Assembly (NCBI GenBank): GCA_003243425.1
Contig: QFQP01000004.1
Location: 186,001-250,000 of the forward strand
Origin: Archangium gephyra
Lineage (GTDB): Bacteria; Myxococcota; Myxococcia; Myxococcales; Myxococcaceae
DNA: 64,000 nt
Reading direction: 5' to 3'
Shown here: in pieces, positions 55,325 to 63,945 of the stretch
Layout of the letters: every line of letters starts with the position of its first letter
Numbering within the stretch: position 1 is the stretch's first letter
Program-made: the position numbers and the translations under genes
Notes under the pieces: generated by a model
Database searches by the model: none
What the model was told of the DNA's origin: nothing
The model's input: the letters and a program-made list of their open reading frames with translations, nothing else

Positions 55325-56875
55325 GTGAAAGCCATCCACGAGAAAATCCTCATCCTCGATTTCGGCAGCCAGTACACGCAGCTCATCGCGCGTCGCGTTC
55401 GCGAGCTCGGGGTCTATTGCGAAATTCACCGCCCCGACTTGCCGCTGGCCGACATCAAGGCGTTCGACCCCAGGGGCATCATCTTGTCGGGCGGCCCGAT
55501 GTCGGTGGAGCAGGAAGGCTCGCCGCGCTGCGTGCCCGAGGTCTTCACCATGGGCTTGCCGGTGCTCGGCATCTGCTACGGCCTGCAGTTGATGGCGAAG
55601 ATGCTCGGTGGCCGCGTCGACAAGAGCGCGCACCGGGAATACGGCGCCGCCGACGTCGAGATCGTCTCGGCACGTGGTCCCTTCGCGGGCTTCGAAGCGG
55701 GCGCGTCGGTGAAGGTGTGGATGAGCCATGGTGATCGCGTCGAGGCGCTGCCGCCCGGCTTTGTTGCGATCGCGAAGACACCGAGCGCTCCGTTTGCTGC
55801 GGCTGCACACGAGAGCAAGCCGATCTACGGCGTGCAGTTTCACCCCGAGGTCGTGCACACGCCGCGCGGCAAAGAACTGCTCCGCGCGTTCCTCTTCACC
55901 GACTGCACGGTGAAGGGCGACTGGACGATGAAGAGCTTCATCGAGGAGTCGATTCAGGAGATCCGCAACAAGGTCGGCAACGGCCGCGTGATCTGCGGAC
56001 TCTCGGGTGGCGTCGACAGCTCGGTCGCGGCGCTGCTGCTGCACAAGGCGATCGGTGATCGGCTGCAGTGCATCTTCGTCGACAACGGGCTGCTGCGCGC
56101 CAACGAGCGGGAGCAGGTCGAAGCGCTGTTCGTCGGCCGCTTCCACGTGCCGCTCAAGACCATCGACGCGCGTGCGCGTTTCCTCGGAAAGCTGGCTGGT
56201 GTCACCGACCCCGAGAAGAAGCGGAAGACCATCGGCTACGAGTTCATTTCGGTCTTCGAAGAAGCGGCCAGCGAGTTCACCGACGCGCAGTTCCTCGCGC
56301 AGGGCACGCTGTACCCCGACGTGATCGAGTCGGTTTCGGTGGTCGGCAAGGCGGCGACCATCAAGAGCCACCACAACGTCGGTGGTCTCCCCGAGAAGAT
56401 GAAGTTGAAGCTGGTGGAGCCGCTGCGCGAGTTGTTCAAAGACGAGGTGCGCGTTCTCGGCCGTGAGCTCGGGTTGCCCGACGAGATGGTCTCGCGGCAC
56501 CCGTTCCCCGGGCCCGGTCTCGCCATTCGCGTGATCTCCGATCTCACGGAGCAGCGCCTCGACGTGCTGCGCAAGGCCGACGTGATCGTGATCGACGAGA
56601 TCCAGAAGGCGGGGCTCTACAAGGAGACGTGGCAGGCCTTCGCGGTGCTGCTGCCGGTGCAGAGCGTGGGCGTGATGGGCGACGAGCGCACGTACGAGAA
56701 CACGTGCGCGGTTCGCGTGGTGACCTCGGTCGACGGCATGACCGCCGACTGGGCGCGCTTGCCGTACGACGTGCTGGAGAAGATCTCGAGCCGCATCACC
56801 AACGAGGTTCGCGGGATCAACCGCGTCGTCTACGACATCTCGTCGAAGCCGCCCGCCACCATCGAGTGGGAGTGA
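55325..56875 (+). CDS. guaA: GMP synthase (glutamine-hydrolysing)
   Basis: 516 residues from a GTG start. The N-terminal glutaminase domain has FGSQYTQLIARRVRE, GGPMSVE and the nucleophile Cys in GICYGLQLM near residue 84, with His/Glu in FHPEVVHT. The ATP-pyrophosphatase domain has LSGGVDSSVAAL near 227, and the C-terminal dimerisation domain has RHPFPGPGLAIRVI and DWARLPYDVLEKISSRI. It converts XMP to GMP. Together with guaB it completes de novo GMP synthesis. Confidence 0.97.
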   Translation: MKAIHEKILILDFGSQYTQLIARRVRELGVYCEIHRPDLPLADIKAFDPRGIILSGGPMSVEQEGSPRCVPEVFTMGLPVLGICYGLQLMAKMLGGRVDKSAHREYGAADVEIVSARGPFAGFEAGASVKVWMSHGDRVEALPPGFVAIAKTPSAPFAAAAHESKPIYGVQFHPEVVHTPRGKELLRAFLFTDCTVKGDWTMKSFIEESIQEIRNKVGNGRVICGLSGGVDSSVAALLLHKAIGDRLQCIFVDNGLLRANEREQVEALFVGRFHVPLKTIDARARFLGKLAGVTDPEKKRKTIGYEFISVFEEAASEFTDAQFLAQGTLYPDVIESVSVVGKAATIKSHHNVGGLPEKMKLKLVEPLRELFKDEVRVLGRELGLPDEMVSRHPFPGPGLAIRVISDLTEQRLDVLRKADVIVIDEIQKAGLYKETWQAFAVLLPVQSVGVMGDERTYENTCAVRVVTSVDGMTADWARLPYDVLEKISSRITNEVRGINRVVYDISSKPPATIEWE

Positions 56876-56878
56876 GCC

Positions 56879-57199
56879 ATGGCCGCGAAGAAGAAGACCG
56901 GCAGCACGCACAAGCACCTGCTGCCGGTGCCTGATTCGCGCGAAGCGGCGCTGGCGTGGTTCGCGAACCTCTCGAACCGCATCGCAGAGGCGGGCGTGCC
57001 CGAGCTTCAGCTGCTCATCACCGAAGCGCGCACCTACGATCTGGTGGGGCTCGCCGAGGTGCTGGGAGACGATCAGCAGGTGATCGAGCTCAACCGCGCC
57101 GCCAACGAGTTGATCGAAGCAGGGCTCGACACGTTCGGTGCGTCGAGCCCGCAGGGGTTTCAGCTGCAGATCCTCCGGGACATCCTCAACGACTCGTGA
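56879..57199 (+). CDS. Small conserved hypothetical protein
   Basis: 106 residues, 3 bp after guaA and thus cotranscribed. The sequence is basic at the start (MAAKKKTGSTHKHLLP) and then helical (SREAALAWFANLSNRIAEAG, LNRAANELIEAGLDTFGA). No Cys, no membrane segment, and no recognisable family. Its stop lies 21 bp before the convergent S46 peptidase gene. Confidence 0.72.
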   Translation: MAAKKKTGSTHKHLLPVPDSREAALAWFANLSNRIAEAGVPELQLLITEARTYDLVGLAEVLGDDQQVIELNRAANELIEAGLDTFGASSPQGFQLQILRDILNDS

Positions 57200-57220
57200 G
57201 GACGTCCCGGCGGACGTGGC

Positions 57221-59311
57221 TCACTTCGCCGGCTTCAGCTCGTCGACGATGCGCCTGGCGCCGTAGACCTTGTCGAGCGCTTCGATGAGCGCCGCCGAGT
57301 GCACCGCGACCGTGCGGTTCACTTCCTTGTCGAAGCCGTAGTCACCACCCAGCGACTGGATGTTGCCGTCGAACACCAGGCCGACGACCTCGCCCTTCAC
57401 GTTGACCATCGGCGAGCCGGAGTTGCCGCCGATGATGTCGTTGCTCGTCACGAAGTTGAACGGCGTCTCGAGGTTCAACTTCGACTTCGCGTTGAGCCAG
57501 GTCTTCGGCAGCGCGTAGGGGTCGGCGCCGGTGTGGCGGTCAAACGCGCCGGCGATCTTCGAGAACGGCTGAATGCGCGCGGTGCCTTCGTTGTAACCCT
57601 CGACCGCGCCGTACGAGAGGCGCAACGTGAACGTGGCGTCGGGGTAGATCGAGTCGCCGTAGACGGCGAAGCGGGCCTTCGCGAGCAGCTCCTGCTGCTT
57701 CTTCATGGGGCCTTCGACGTCGGTCTCGTACTTCTTGCGAATGGCGCGGGCGTCAGGGTCGAAGGCGCGCGCGAGCTCGATCATGGGGTCCTTGCTGGCG
57801 TCGATCTTCGCCTTGCCGCCGTCGAACAGCTCCTTACGGAAACCGCCCGTGGCGTTGCCGGCCTTGTCGGTCTTGATGTCCTTCAGCTTGCTGCCTTTGA
57901 CCGCGTTGGCGGCGATCTCCGCCGGGCTCTTGTTGCCGAACACGCGCTTGATGAACGGGTGATCAGCGCCCAGGTCTTCACGGATCTTGGTCAGCGAGTA
58001 GGTGAGGGTGGCGATCTCGAACTCGTCGTAGATGGGCGTGTTGGCGAGCACGCGCGCCTTGAACTGCGGCAGGCGCGAGTCGGTGTACTCACGCAGGCGC
58101 TCGGCGTTGGGCTTGCCCGCTTCATCGCCGTAGCGAAGCAGCGCGCGCGCCAGACCGAAGAGCTCCGAGGTCGGGCCACGCTCCAGCGCGTTGTATTCCT
58201 TGCGGTACGCCTGCTGGAGCTTCACGAGCCCTTCGATGTTGGTCCAGACGCCGCCGTACTGCTTCTCGAGCTCTGCCTTCGCCTTCACCCTGGAGCGGAA
58301 GTCGGCCTCGTTCTTCACCAGCTGGCCGTAGAACGCCTTGTCGGCGAGCGCGGCGTGGCGACCTTTGAGCGCCTTGAAGCCATTCTCGACGCCGAACAGC
58401 AGGTCGTTGGAGTGCCGCTTCTGCTCCTTGCCGCGGTTCTGGTACTCGGTGACGTAGCCGCGGAGCTCGGCGAGTCGGAAGAGCGTGGCCGGCAGGCGGA
58501 AGTCGCGATCGTCGTCGAGCTGCGCGACGGTCAGCGTGCGCGAGGTGCCGCCGGGGTTGCCGGAAACGAAGGTCGCGTCGCCCTCCTTGATCGTACCGTC
58601 GCTCCACCGGAGGTAGTGCTCGAGCTTCGCGGGCTTGCCGTCCTTGCCGTAGATGCGCACGAACGACACGTCGAGGTCGTAGCGGGGGAAGGTGAAGTTG
58701 TCGGGGTCACCACCGAAGAACGCGATGCCGTCTTCCGGCGCGAACACCAGGCGGATGTCGGAGAAGCGCTGGTACTTGTACAGATCGTAGCGGCCGCCGC
58801 GGTACAGCGAGATCACCTCGCAGCGGAACTCGTCGCCGGTCTGACATTCCTTCTCGATGGCGGCGATGGCGCCTTTCTGGGCCTCGGCGAACTTGTCGTC
58901 GGCCACGCCCTTCGTCGCGTCCTGCACGCGCTTGGTGACGTCGGTGATCTCGGCGAGCTGGTTGAGCTCCATGCCCGGGCAATTGGCTTCGTCCTTCTCG
59001 GTCTTGGCGAAGAAGCCGTCGCGGTTGAAGTCCTTCTTCATGAGGCCCGAGAGGTTCTCGATGCACTCACGCGCGCAGTGATGGTTGGTCATCACCAGGC
59101 CCGACGGCGAGACGACCGAGGCCGAGCAACCACCGGCGATGCGCACCGAAGCCAGGCGCAGGTGATCGAGCCAGTCCTTGCCGGGCTCGAAGCCGTACTT
59201 CGCCTTCACCCTGGCCGCGGGGAAGTTGTTGTACGTCCACATGCCTTCATCAGCGAACGCGCCAGAGGCACACAACGCCGACGCAGCAGCCAGTGAGAGG
59301 TATTTCCTCAT
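57221..59311 (-). CDS. S46-family dipeptidyl-peptidase (DPP7/DPP11-like)
   Basis: 696 residues from the ATG at 59311, which has AGGAG eight bases upstream (a GTG at 59320 would overlap that site). Signal peptide MRKYLSLAAASALCASGAFA, then EGMWTYNNFPA, as in the family. The chymotrypsin-like triad is visible: His in GLVMTNHHC near 76, Asp in the FPRYDLDVSFV region near 210, and Ser in IGGNSGSPMVNV near 630. S46 enzymes remove N-terminal dipeptides in the periplasm, supporting growth on peptides. The leader contains a 10-bp inverted repeat that can pair with the Shine-Dalgarno. The PLD/HhH gene is 85 bp upstream. Confidence 0.92.
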   Translation of the reverse strand: MRKYLSLAAASALCASGAFADEGMWTYNNFPAARVKAKYGFEPGKDWLDHLRLASVRIAGGCSASVVSPSGLVMTNHHCARECIENLSGLMKKDFNRDGFFAKTEKDEANCPGMELNQLAEITDVTKRVQDATKGVADDKFAEAQKGAIAAIEKECQTGDEFRCEVISLYRGGRYDLYKYQRFSDIRLVFAPEDGIAFFGGDPDNFTFPRYDLDVSFVRIYGKDGKPAKLEHYLRWSDGTIKEGDATFVSGNPGGTSRTLTVAQLDDDRDFRLPATLFRLAELRGYVTEYQNRGKEQKRHSNDLLFGVENGFKALKGRHAALADKAFYGQLVKNEADFRSRVKAKAELEKQYGGVWTNIEGLVKLQQAYRKEYNALERGPTSELFGLARALLRYGDEAGKPNAERLREYTDSRLPQFKARVLANTPIYDEFEIATLTYSLTKIREDLGADHPFIKRVFGNKSPAEIAANAVKGSKLKDIKTDKAGNATGGFRKELFDGGKAKIDASKDPMIELARAFDPDARAIRKKYETDVEGPMKKQQELLAKARFAVYGDSIYPDATFTLRLSYGAVEGYNEGTARIQPFSKIAGAFDRHTGADPYALPKTWLNAKSKLNLETPFNFVTSNDIIGGNSGSPMVNVKGEVVGLVFDGNIQSLGGDYGFDKEVNRTVAVHSAALIEALDKVYGARRIVDELKPAK

Positions 59312-59315
59312 CGAG

Positions 59316-59384
59316 ATCACTCCTGTTGGGGTTGAAGAGCTGCCGGGTTGTGCTCCCCGCAGCGCTTCAGATCAAGGAGTGATC
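59316..59384 (-). promoter_or_regulatory. Leader hairpin that can sequester the S46 peptidase Shine-Dalgarno
   Basis: On the minus-strand transcript GATCACTCCT (59384-59375) and AGGAGTGATC (59325-59316) are perfect 10-bp complements separated by 49 bases. The 3' arm contains the AGGAG Shine-Dalgarno and ends 4 bases before the ATG. Pairing would hide the ribosome-binding site. There is no U-tract, so a terminator is unlikely. Confidence 0.5.
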
Positions 59385-59396
59385 AATGCGCGTTAC

Positions 59397-61313
59397 TCAG
59401 GTGAGTCGCGACTTCGTCCACAGCTCTTCGAAGCGGGCTTTGAACTCGCGCGACGTCTCTTCGTGGTTCTTCACGGTGATGCGGTTTTCGGAATGTTTGG
59501 TCGACGACGACTCCGAGAAGTTCGCGCTGCCGAAGAAGACGTCGTTGCCGACCACGCCGAACTTCTCGTGCATGGTCTTCGCTTTCTGAATTCGCACCTC
59601 GACGGGCTTGCCCTGCAGGGCCAGCGCCTTGAGCGCGGCGACGGCTGTCTCGGTGTAGTCGTCGTTGAGCACCACGCGTACGACCACGCCACGATTCGCA
59701 GCGGCGACGAGAGAACGGAACTCGGGCGACGACGGGCTCGCGCCGTACATGGCGACGTCGATGGTCTCGCCGGGCTTCGTGCGGTTGAACAGATCAGTCG
59801 CGGCCGCGGTCACCGACGCAGGCAGCGGAGAGATGACGCCGTTCATGCCGGCGACGATGGCGGTGCGGGTACCGGCCGGGCCGTAGCCGGTGCCACCGGT
59901 GCTCGAGCCGTGTGCGCGGCTGTTGAAGAAGGCCTCGACGTCGACCGCGGTGAGCGCGTCTTGGAGCCGGGTGATGGTGGCCTTGGGCACCCCGCACTTG
60001 ATGAGTTCGTCGATCGACTCGAAGTCACCGTGCAGCTCCCGGTGCGCGATGATCGCGGCGCACTGCTTCGGCGTGAGGCCCGCGCGGTCGAGCTCTTCTG
60101 CGGTGGCGGTGTTGATCGACACCTGCCCCGAACCGAAGCCGAGGTGCTGACGCTCGAGTTCGGTCAGCCGCGCCGCGAGCTGCGGCATGCGCTCGAGGAG
60201 ATCGTTCAGGTCTGCGAAGCGGCCGTACTTCGTGCGCTCGCTGATGACGGTGCGGGCGACGGCCTTCGACCCGAGCAGCGTGGCCAGCCGCGCTTCGTCC
60301 TGCGCGCGGAAGCCGTTCACGTCGAGGCTCCTGTCGTCGGCGGGGAGCGTGTAGCTGGCGTACGAGTCGTCGGGCCGGTTGGTCTGCGACGTGCCCGCCA
60401 GGCCATGCGCGCGCATCAGCTCGTTCCACTTCGTGCCCTTGAAGTTCTGGAACGCGTTGGGTGAGAGCGCCGCGTTGGGGTTGTTCCAGTAGCCGACGAA
60501 CTCTTCACCGAACTGCTCGATGGCGCGGCGCGAGGAGGAGTCCTGGTTGTGGAAGACGGTGAGGTCTTCGTAGTTCTTGGTGTCGGCGGTCGAGGACCAG
60601 TTGAACGAACCGGTGAGCAACGCGTCAGGCTTGCCGTCGACGACGGTGACGAAGCCCTTGTGGTGGTTGAGGCCCTGCGTCGCGCCGTGGTTGTAGACGG
60701 GCGCCTTCTTCGAGTCGCTCCAGACGTAGGGAAAGTCCTTCTTGTACTTCACCTGGATGTTCGGGAGCCGGAGCTTGAGGAGCTCGGGCAACGCGTTGCC
60801 GCCGCTGGCGCTGGCCTGACCCGAGTCGGCGATCACGCGGAAGGTCACGTTGGCGTGATCGCGCGCGATGTCGGCGATGGCCTTCTCCATGGCGTCGCTC
60901 TGGAATTCGAAGATGAGCATGTTGACGTCCATCGGGCGGCCGTTGGCGCGCACGACGGCGTCTTTGAGCTCCTGAACCATGCGCGCTTCGACCGACTTGC
61001 CCTGGAGCGTGAAGAGGTTGCTCACGCCGTCGAGGTTCGCGAGGTCCTTCATGCCCTGCAGCGAGGTGTGCGCGTTGCTGATGCCGAGGCCCAGCTTGTC
61101 TGGCGTGATCGCCGTGCTGGCAGCATCGAACGCGTCGACGATGGCCTTCACTTCCGCGTGCGAGAGCACCTTGTTGAGGTCGGTGCCGGCGGCGGCGACC
61201 AGCGCGCCTTCGATGCGCTGGCGATCGACGGTGTTGGCAGCGCGGGCCAGAAGCTGATCCACGAGGGGGCGAGCAGCGGTGGCGATCTTGAGCTGAGCGA
61301 GGGTGACGGTCAT
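59397..61313 (-). CDS. Double phospholipase D-like protein with internal helix-hairpin-helix domains
   Basis: 638 residues, no signal peptide. A first PLD/HKD-like motif lies near residue 216 (NHHKGFVTVVDGKPDALL then GSFNWSS). Two helix-hairpin-helix segments follow at about 350-380 (KYGRFADLNDLLERMPQL) and 396-456 (INTATAEELDRAGL, FESIDELIKCGVP). A second HKD-like motif is near 581 (MHEKFGVVGNDVFFGSANFS). PLD enzymes need two HKD motifs to form one active site, so this chain could be complete in itself. HhH units usually contact DNA, which suggests a nuclease rather than a lipase. The substrate is not known. The 85 bp to the S46 gene hold only its leader hairpin. Confidence 0.82.
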   Translation of the reverse strand: MTVTLAQLKIATAARPLVDQLLARAANTVDRQRIEGALVAAAGTDLNKVLSHAEVKAIVDAFDAASTAITPDKLGLGISNAHTSLQGMKDLANLDGVSNLFTLQGKSVEARMVQELKDAVVRANGRPMDVNMLIFEFQSDAMEKAIADIARDHANVTFRVIADSGQASASGGNALPELLKLRLPNIQVKYKKDFPYVWSDSKKAPVYNHGATQGLNHHKGFVTVVDGKPDALLTGSFNWSSTADTKNYEDLTVFHNQDSSSRRAIEQFGEEFVGYWNNPNAALSPNAFQNFKGTKWNELMRAHGLAGTSQTNRPDDSYASYTLPADDRSLDVNGFRAQDEARLATLLGSKAVARTVISERTKYGRFADLNDLLERMPQLAARLTELERQHLGFGSGQVSINTATAEELDRAGLTPKQCAAIIAHRELHGDFESIDELIKCGVPKATITRLQDALTAVDVEAFFNSRAHGSSTGGTGYGPAGTRTAIVAGMNGVISPLPASVTAAATDLFNRTKPGETIDVAMYGASPSSPEFRSLVAAANRGVVVRVVLNDDYTETAVAALKALALQGKPVEVRIQKAKTMHEKFGVVGNDVFFGSANFSESSSTKHSENRITVKNHEETSREFKARFEELWTKSRLT

Positions 61314-61374
61314 GGGCCTGGCACCGTCAAAGCGCAGCGGCCGCTTCGTTTCGCTGGAGCTGGAGAGTTGCAGT

Positions 61375-62244
61375 TCAGATGAAGAACGTCGTCAGGCGCT
61401 CGCCCATCCACGCTCGGAACTCGGCGGTGGTCGGCGGGCTGTGCTGACTGCCGCGGAGCAGCTCGGTGTCGGGGGCCTTGAAGAGCTGCTTCGAGCGCTC
61501 GAGCACCGCCTGGCCGGGGAAGCTGACGTCGTGCTCCGCGGCGATCACCAGCACCGGGGCCGTGAGGTGCTTGAACTCTTCCGGCTTCGAAAGTGAAGGA
61601 ACCTTCATGTTCAGCCGATAGATGAGGAAGGAGTCGCCGATGTACGGCAGCCAGTCGTCGTCGAACGTGGTGAGCAGCCCTTGCGCGAACTTCCGCAGAC
61701 GGGTGGGGCTGGGCGACAGCAGGTACCTCGACATGGGCCAGCCCGTCTTCCAGAAGCCGGCCCAGGCCGAGCCGCTCACCATGCCGGCGGGCACCAGCAG
61801 CGCGAGCTTCTCGATGCGCTCCGGGGCAACGGCGGTGAAGTGCTGCGCCACGAACCCGCCCCAGCTGACACCGATGAGCCGGACTTTCTCGAGCTTCAAC
61901 TGGTCGAGCACCTCGCCGAGCCACGTTCCGTAGTCGTCGTTGTCGACGCGGAGCCGCACGTCGGCGCTCTTCACGGACTGACCGATGACGTCGATCGCGT
62001 AGACGCGGAACGTCTTCAGCAGGGCGCTCAACTCGAGGAGCAGATGCGAGGAGCTGGCGAGCGCGCCGTGGAGAACGACGAGCGGCGGCGCCGACGCAGG
62101 GCCGCCGATGAGCATGTGAGAGTCACCGAAGCGGGTACCGACGGTGCGACTCTCGAGCGGGGCCGGAATCCGTTCCCGGAACCGCTGATGCCACTGCTCA
62201 ATCTTCTCGCGTGCCGCAGGGCTCTTGAACATCACCGAGGTCAT
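61375..62244 (-). CDS. Alpha/beta hydrolase
   Basis: 289 residues. Motifs: VVLHGALASSSHLLLELS (oxyanion region), VYAIDVIGQSVKSADVRL, nucleophile elbow LIGVSWGGFVAQ (Ser near residue 125), APVLVIAAEHDVSFPG (acid) and a late His in GSQHSPP. The start codon overlaps the tetR stop (ATGA), so it is under the same transcript and probably under TetR control. A haloperoxidase- or esterase-like role is possible; the substrate is unknown. Confidence 0.88.
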   Translation of the reverse strand: MTSVMFKSPAAREKIEQWHQRFRERIPAPLESRTVGTRFGDSHMLIGGPASAPPLVVLHGALASSSHLLLELSALLKTFRVYAIDVIGQSVKSADVRLRVDNDDYGTWLGEVLDQLKLEKVRLIGVSWGGFVAQHFTAVAPERIEKLALLVPAGMVSGSAWAGFWKTGWPMSRYLLSPSPTRLRKFAQGLLTTFDDDWLPYIGDSFLIYRLNMKVPSLSKPEEFKHLTAPVLVIAAEHDVSFPGQAVLERSKQLFKAPDTELLRGSQHSPPTTAEFRAWMGERLTTFFI

Positions 62245-62861
62245 GCGCGGCTCCGTGCGGTGCGAAGACCGTCGAGGTGTTGCTGGAAGAGGCGGCCGAC
62301 GAGCTCGACGGGGTCGCTCACCGAGCCCTGCACCCAGCCGATGAGCGCGAAATAGAAGAATGAGAACCAGGCGGTTGCCACCATCACCGCGTCGGCCCCA
62401 TGGCGGAGCTCACCCCGTTCCACGGCGCGTTGAACACGTTCAGCGATCTTCTGATGAACACCGGTGACCTGACCCACGAAACGGGAGGACCACGGCCCTT
62501 CCGCGAAGAGCGATTCCTTCAGCAGCACGCGGCTGAGCTTCGGGCGGTGCCGGTAGTAGGCGAACACCCGCTCGGCGACTTCGAGCAGCTCGTCTTCGAG
62601 GCCGTTGGCGTTCAGCTCGACGAACGCGCGGGAGAGGGTGCTCGCTAGGTCGGCAAAGAGGGAGGCGTACAGCAGCTCGCGCTTGTCGCCGGTGTGATGC
62701 AGCACCGTGGCCGCCGAGACGCCGGCCCGCGCTGCGATGGTACGGAGGTTCGCGGCGTCGAAACCCACCCGCTCGAACTCGTCGCGCGCCGCCTTGAGAA
62801 CATCTTCACGGGTCGCCAGCGTCTTCTGCGCGCGAGAGACCGGTTTCTTTCGGGTCGCCAT
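62241..62861 (-). CDS. TetR-family transcriptional regulator
   Basis: 206 residues with an N-terminal TetR helix-turn-helix (TREDVLKAARDEFERVGFDA, NLRTIAARAGVSAATVLHHT) and a variable ligand domain. The start ATG lies 1 bp from a tandem palindromic repeat (62863-62905) that fills the whole gap to the upstream gene and is a candidate operator; no ordinary Shine-Dalgarno is visible before the ATG. The downstream alpha/beta hydrolase is translationally coupled, a typical regulator-enzyme pair. Basic residues precede the HTH (TRKKPVSRAQKT). Confidence 0.93.
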   Translation of the reverse strand: MATRKKPVSRAQKTLATREDVLKAARDEFERVGFDAANLRTIAARAGVSAATVLHHTGDKRELLYASLFADLASTLSRAFVELNANGLEDELLEVAERVFAYYRHRPKLSRVLLKESLFAEGPWSSRFVGQVTGVHQKIAERVQRAVERGELRHGADAVMVATAWFSFFYFALIGWVQGSVSDPVELVGRLFQQHLDGLRTARSRA

Positions 62862-62862
62862 G

Positions 62863-62905
62863 TTCGTTGAACATGTTTAACGAATCACTGAACACGTTCA
62901 ACGAA
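62863..62905. repeat. Tandem 21-bp palindromic repeat upstream of tetR
   Basis: TTCGTTGAAC-AT-GTTTAACGAA (62863-62884, one mismatch) and ATCACTGAAC-AC-GTTCAACGAA (62884-62905), centres 21 bp apart. This is the only intergenic copy of the three. It occupies the 48-bp gap between the stop at 62910 and the tetR ATG at 62861. The spacing of two helical turns puts both palindromes on one face of the DNA. Confidence 0.85.
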
Positions 62906-62909
62906 ATCT

Positions 62910-63818
62910 TCAGGGGCACGGTCCAGAGGACGCCACGTTGGTCCGAGCCGCGTTGGCCCGGCAGCGGCTCGAGTAGGTGACGCCGTCGCACCCACAGACC
63001 GTCTGCACCTCGCTCGCGCAGGTGCTCGCGAGCGAAGAAGACGGCGAGCAGGTGCCGGGCTGCAGAGCGCACGAGTCGCGTCGGCAGAAGTACTCGGCGG
63101 CGGTGCCGCGGCCCTGTTCCGCGGCACGGTCGACACACTCCTGATCGTCGTCACAGTCCTGGCCGGGGTCGCACCGCCATGGTTCTGCGAGTGGGTAGCA
63201 GGCACGTGTGCGCAGGCAGCACCGCGCGTCGCCCGGGCAATGCGAGTCGTTGCCGCAGGCAATGAGATCGGGCCGGCCATTGACGACCTTGCCGCAACCA
63301 CCGCGGCTCGGAGCCGGCATCACCCCTGCGACACACGCATGCTGCGTCGAGGGGTAGGTCACTCCGTTGCAGCCGCACACCTCGCAAACTTCCGCTCCGA
63401 CCGGGTTGCAGTAGCCGCAGTCGGTGATCGACTGACAGTGGCCCGAGCCGGCGCAAGTGCCGTCGTCTGGCATGCAGAACTCGTCTTCGCCGCAGTCGGA
63501 GCGCGCGGAACACGCCCGTGGTGACGATTCAGACGGCCAGGTCGACGGGTATCGCGGGCATGTCGCGGTGTCGCCGATCGGCACGCAGCGCTCCGTCGTC
63601 TGGCAGCACTCTTCGCCCGTTGAACACTGCACACCGCCGCAGCTTTCCGTGGCCGGAACCGCGGAGCACACCTGGCCCGCCCCCACGAGGGTACGGCAAC
63701 GAGCCGAGCCCGACACGCCAGCGTCGGTGTACGTGCCGAGCCGGGTTCCTGGCTGGCCGGGCAATTCGAAGCACCCGGCGGCAAGAAGCGGGAGCAAGAC
63801 CAGGTGGCGGCGCGTCAT
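62910..63818 (-). CDS. Cys-rich lipoprotein with Kazal-like repeats
   Basis: 302 residues from the ATG at 63818 (MTRRHLVLLPLLAAGC, Cys16); the frame is open upstream but without signal. The mature protein has more than 40 Cys in motif-like spacing (CGYCNPVG, CEVCGCNGVTYPS, CGCDGVTYSSRC). The CGC-x-GVTY segments resemble Kazal-type inhibitor domains, and at least two are present near residues 135-160 and 275-295. Exported Cys-rich Kazal-like lipoproteins occur in myxobacteria and may inhibit proteases, though the role here is unproven. It lies upstream of tetR on the same strand, with only the palindromic repeat between. Confidence 0.82.
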   Translation of the reverse strand: MTRRHLVLLPLLAAGCFELPGQPGTRLGTYTDAGVSGSARCRTLVGAGQVCSAVPATESCGGVQCSTGEECCQTTERCVPIGDTATCPRYPSTWPSESSPRACSARSDCGEDEFCMPDDGTCAGSGHCQSITDCGYCNPVGAEVCEVCGCNGVTYPSTQHACVAGVMPAPSRGGCGKVVNGRPDLIACGNDSHCPGDARCCLRTRACYPLAEPWRCDPGQDCDDDQECVDRAAEQGRGTAAEYFCRRDSCALQPGTCSPSSSLASTCASEVQTVCGCDGVTYSSRCRANAARTNVASSGPCP

Positions 63819-63945
63819 CGGAAGAGAGGTGTCTCGTGTATCGCGTTGCTTCAAACAATCGGAAATCGGGCGCGGCCCCGTGGCGCACGACCGCCGAAGT
63901 TCGCGGCGCAGCGGAAGCGCCATCGGTGTCTGGTAGAAGGCGCTG

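Noticed and set aside
57455..57479. GTTGAAC and GTTCAAC close together in the S46 gene
   Set aside because: Arms are 11 bases apart, not 2, and the sequence is explained by coding of KLNLETPFNF.
57299..59296. 665-codon plus-strand open frame antisense to the S46 peptidase
   Set aside because: The minus strand carries the triad motifs and signal peptide. This frame has none.
62426..62447. Fourth copy of the palindrome inside tetR (CGCGTTGAAC-AC-GTTCAGCGAT)
   Set aside because: Single, with a degraded right arm and no partner 21 bp away. It encodes AERVQRA in another frame, so chance is likely.
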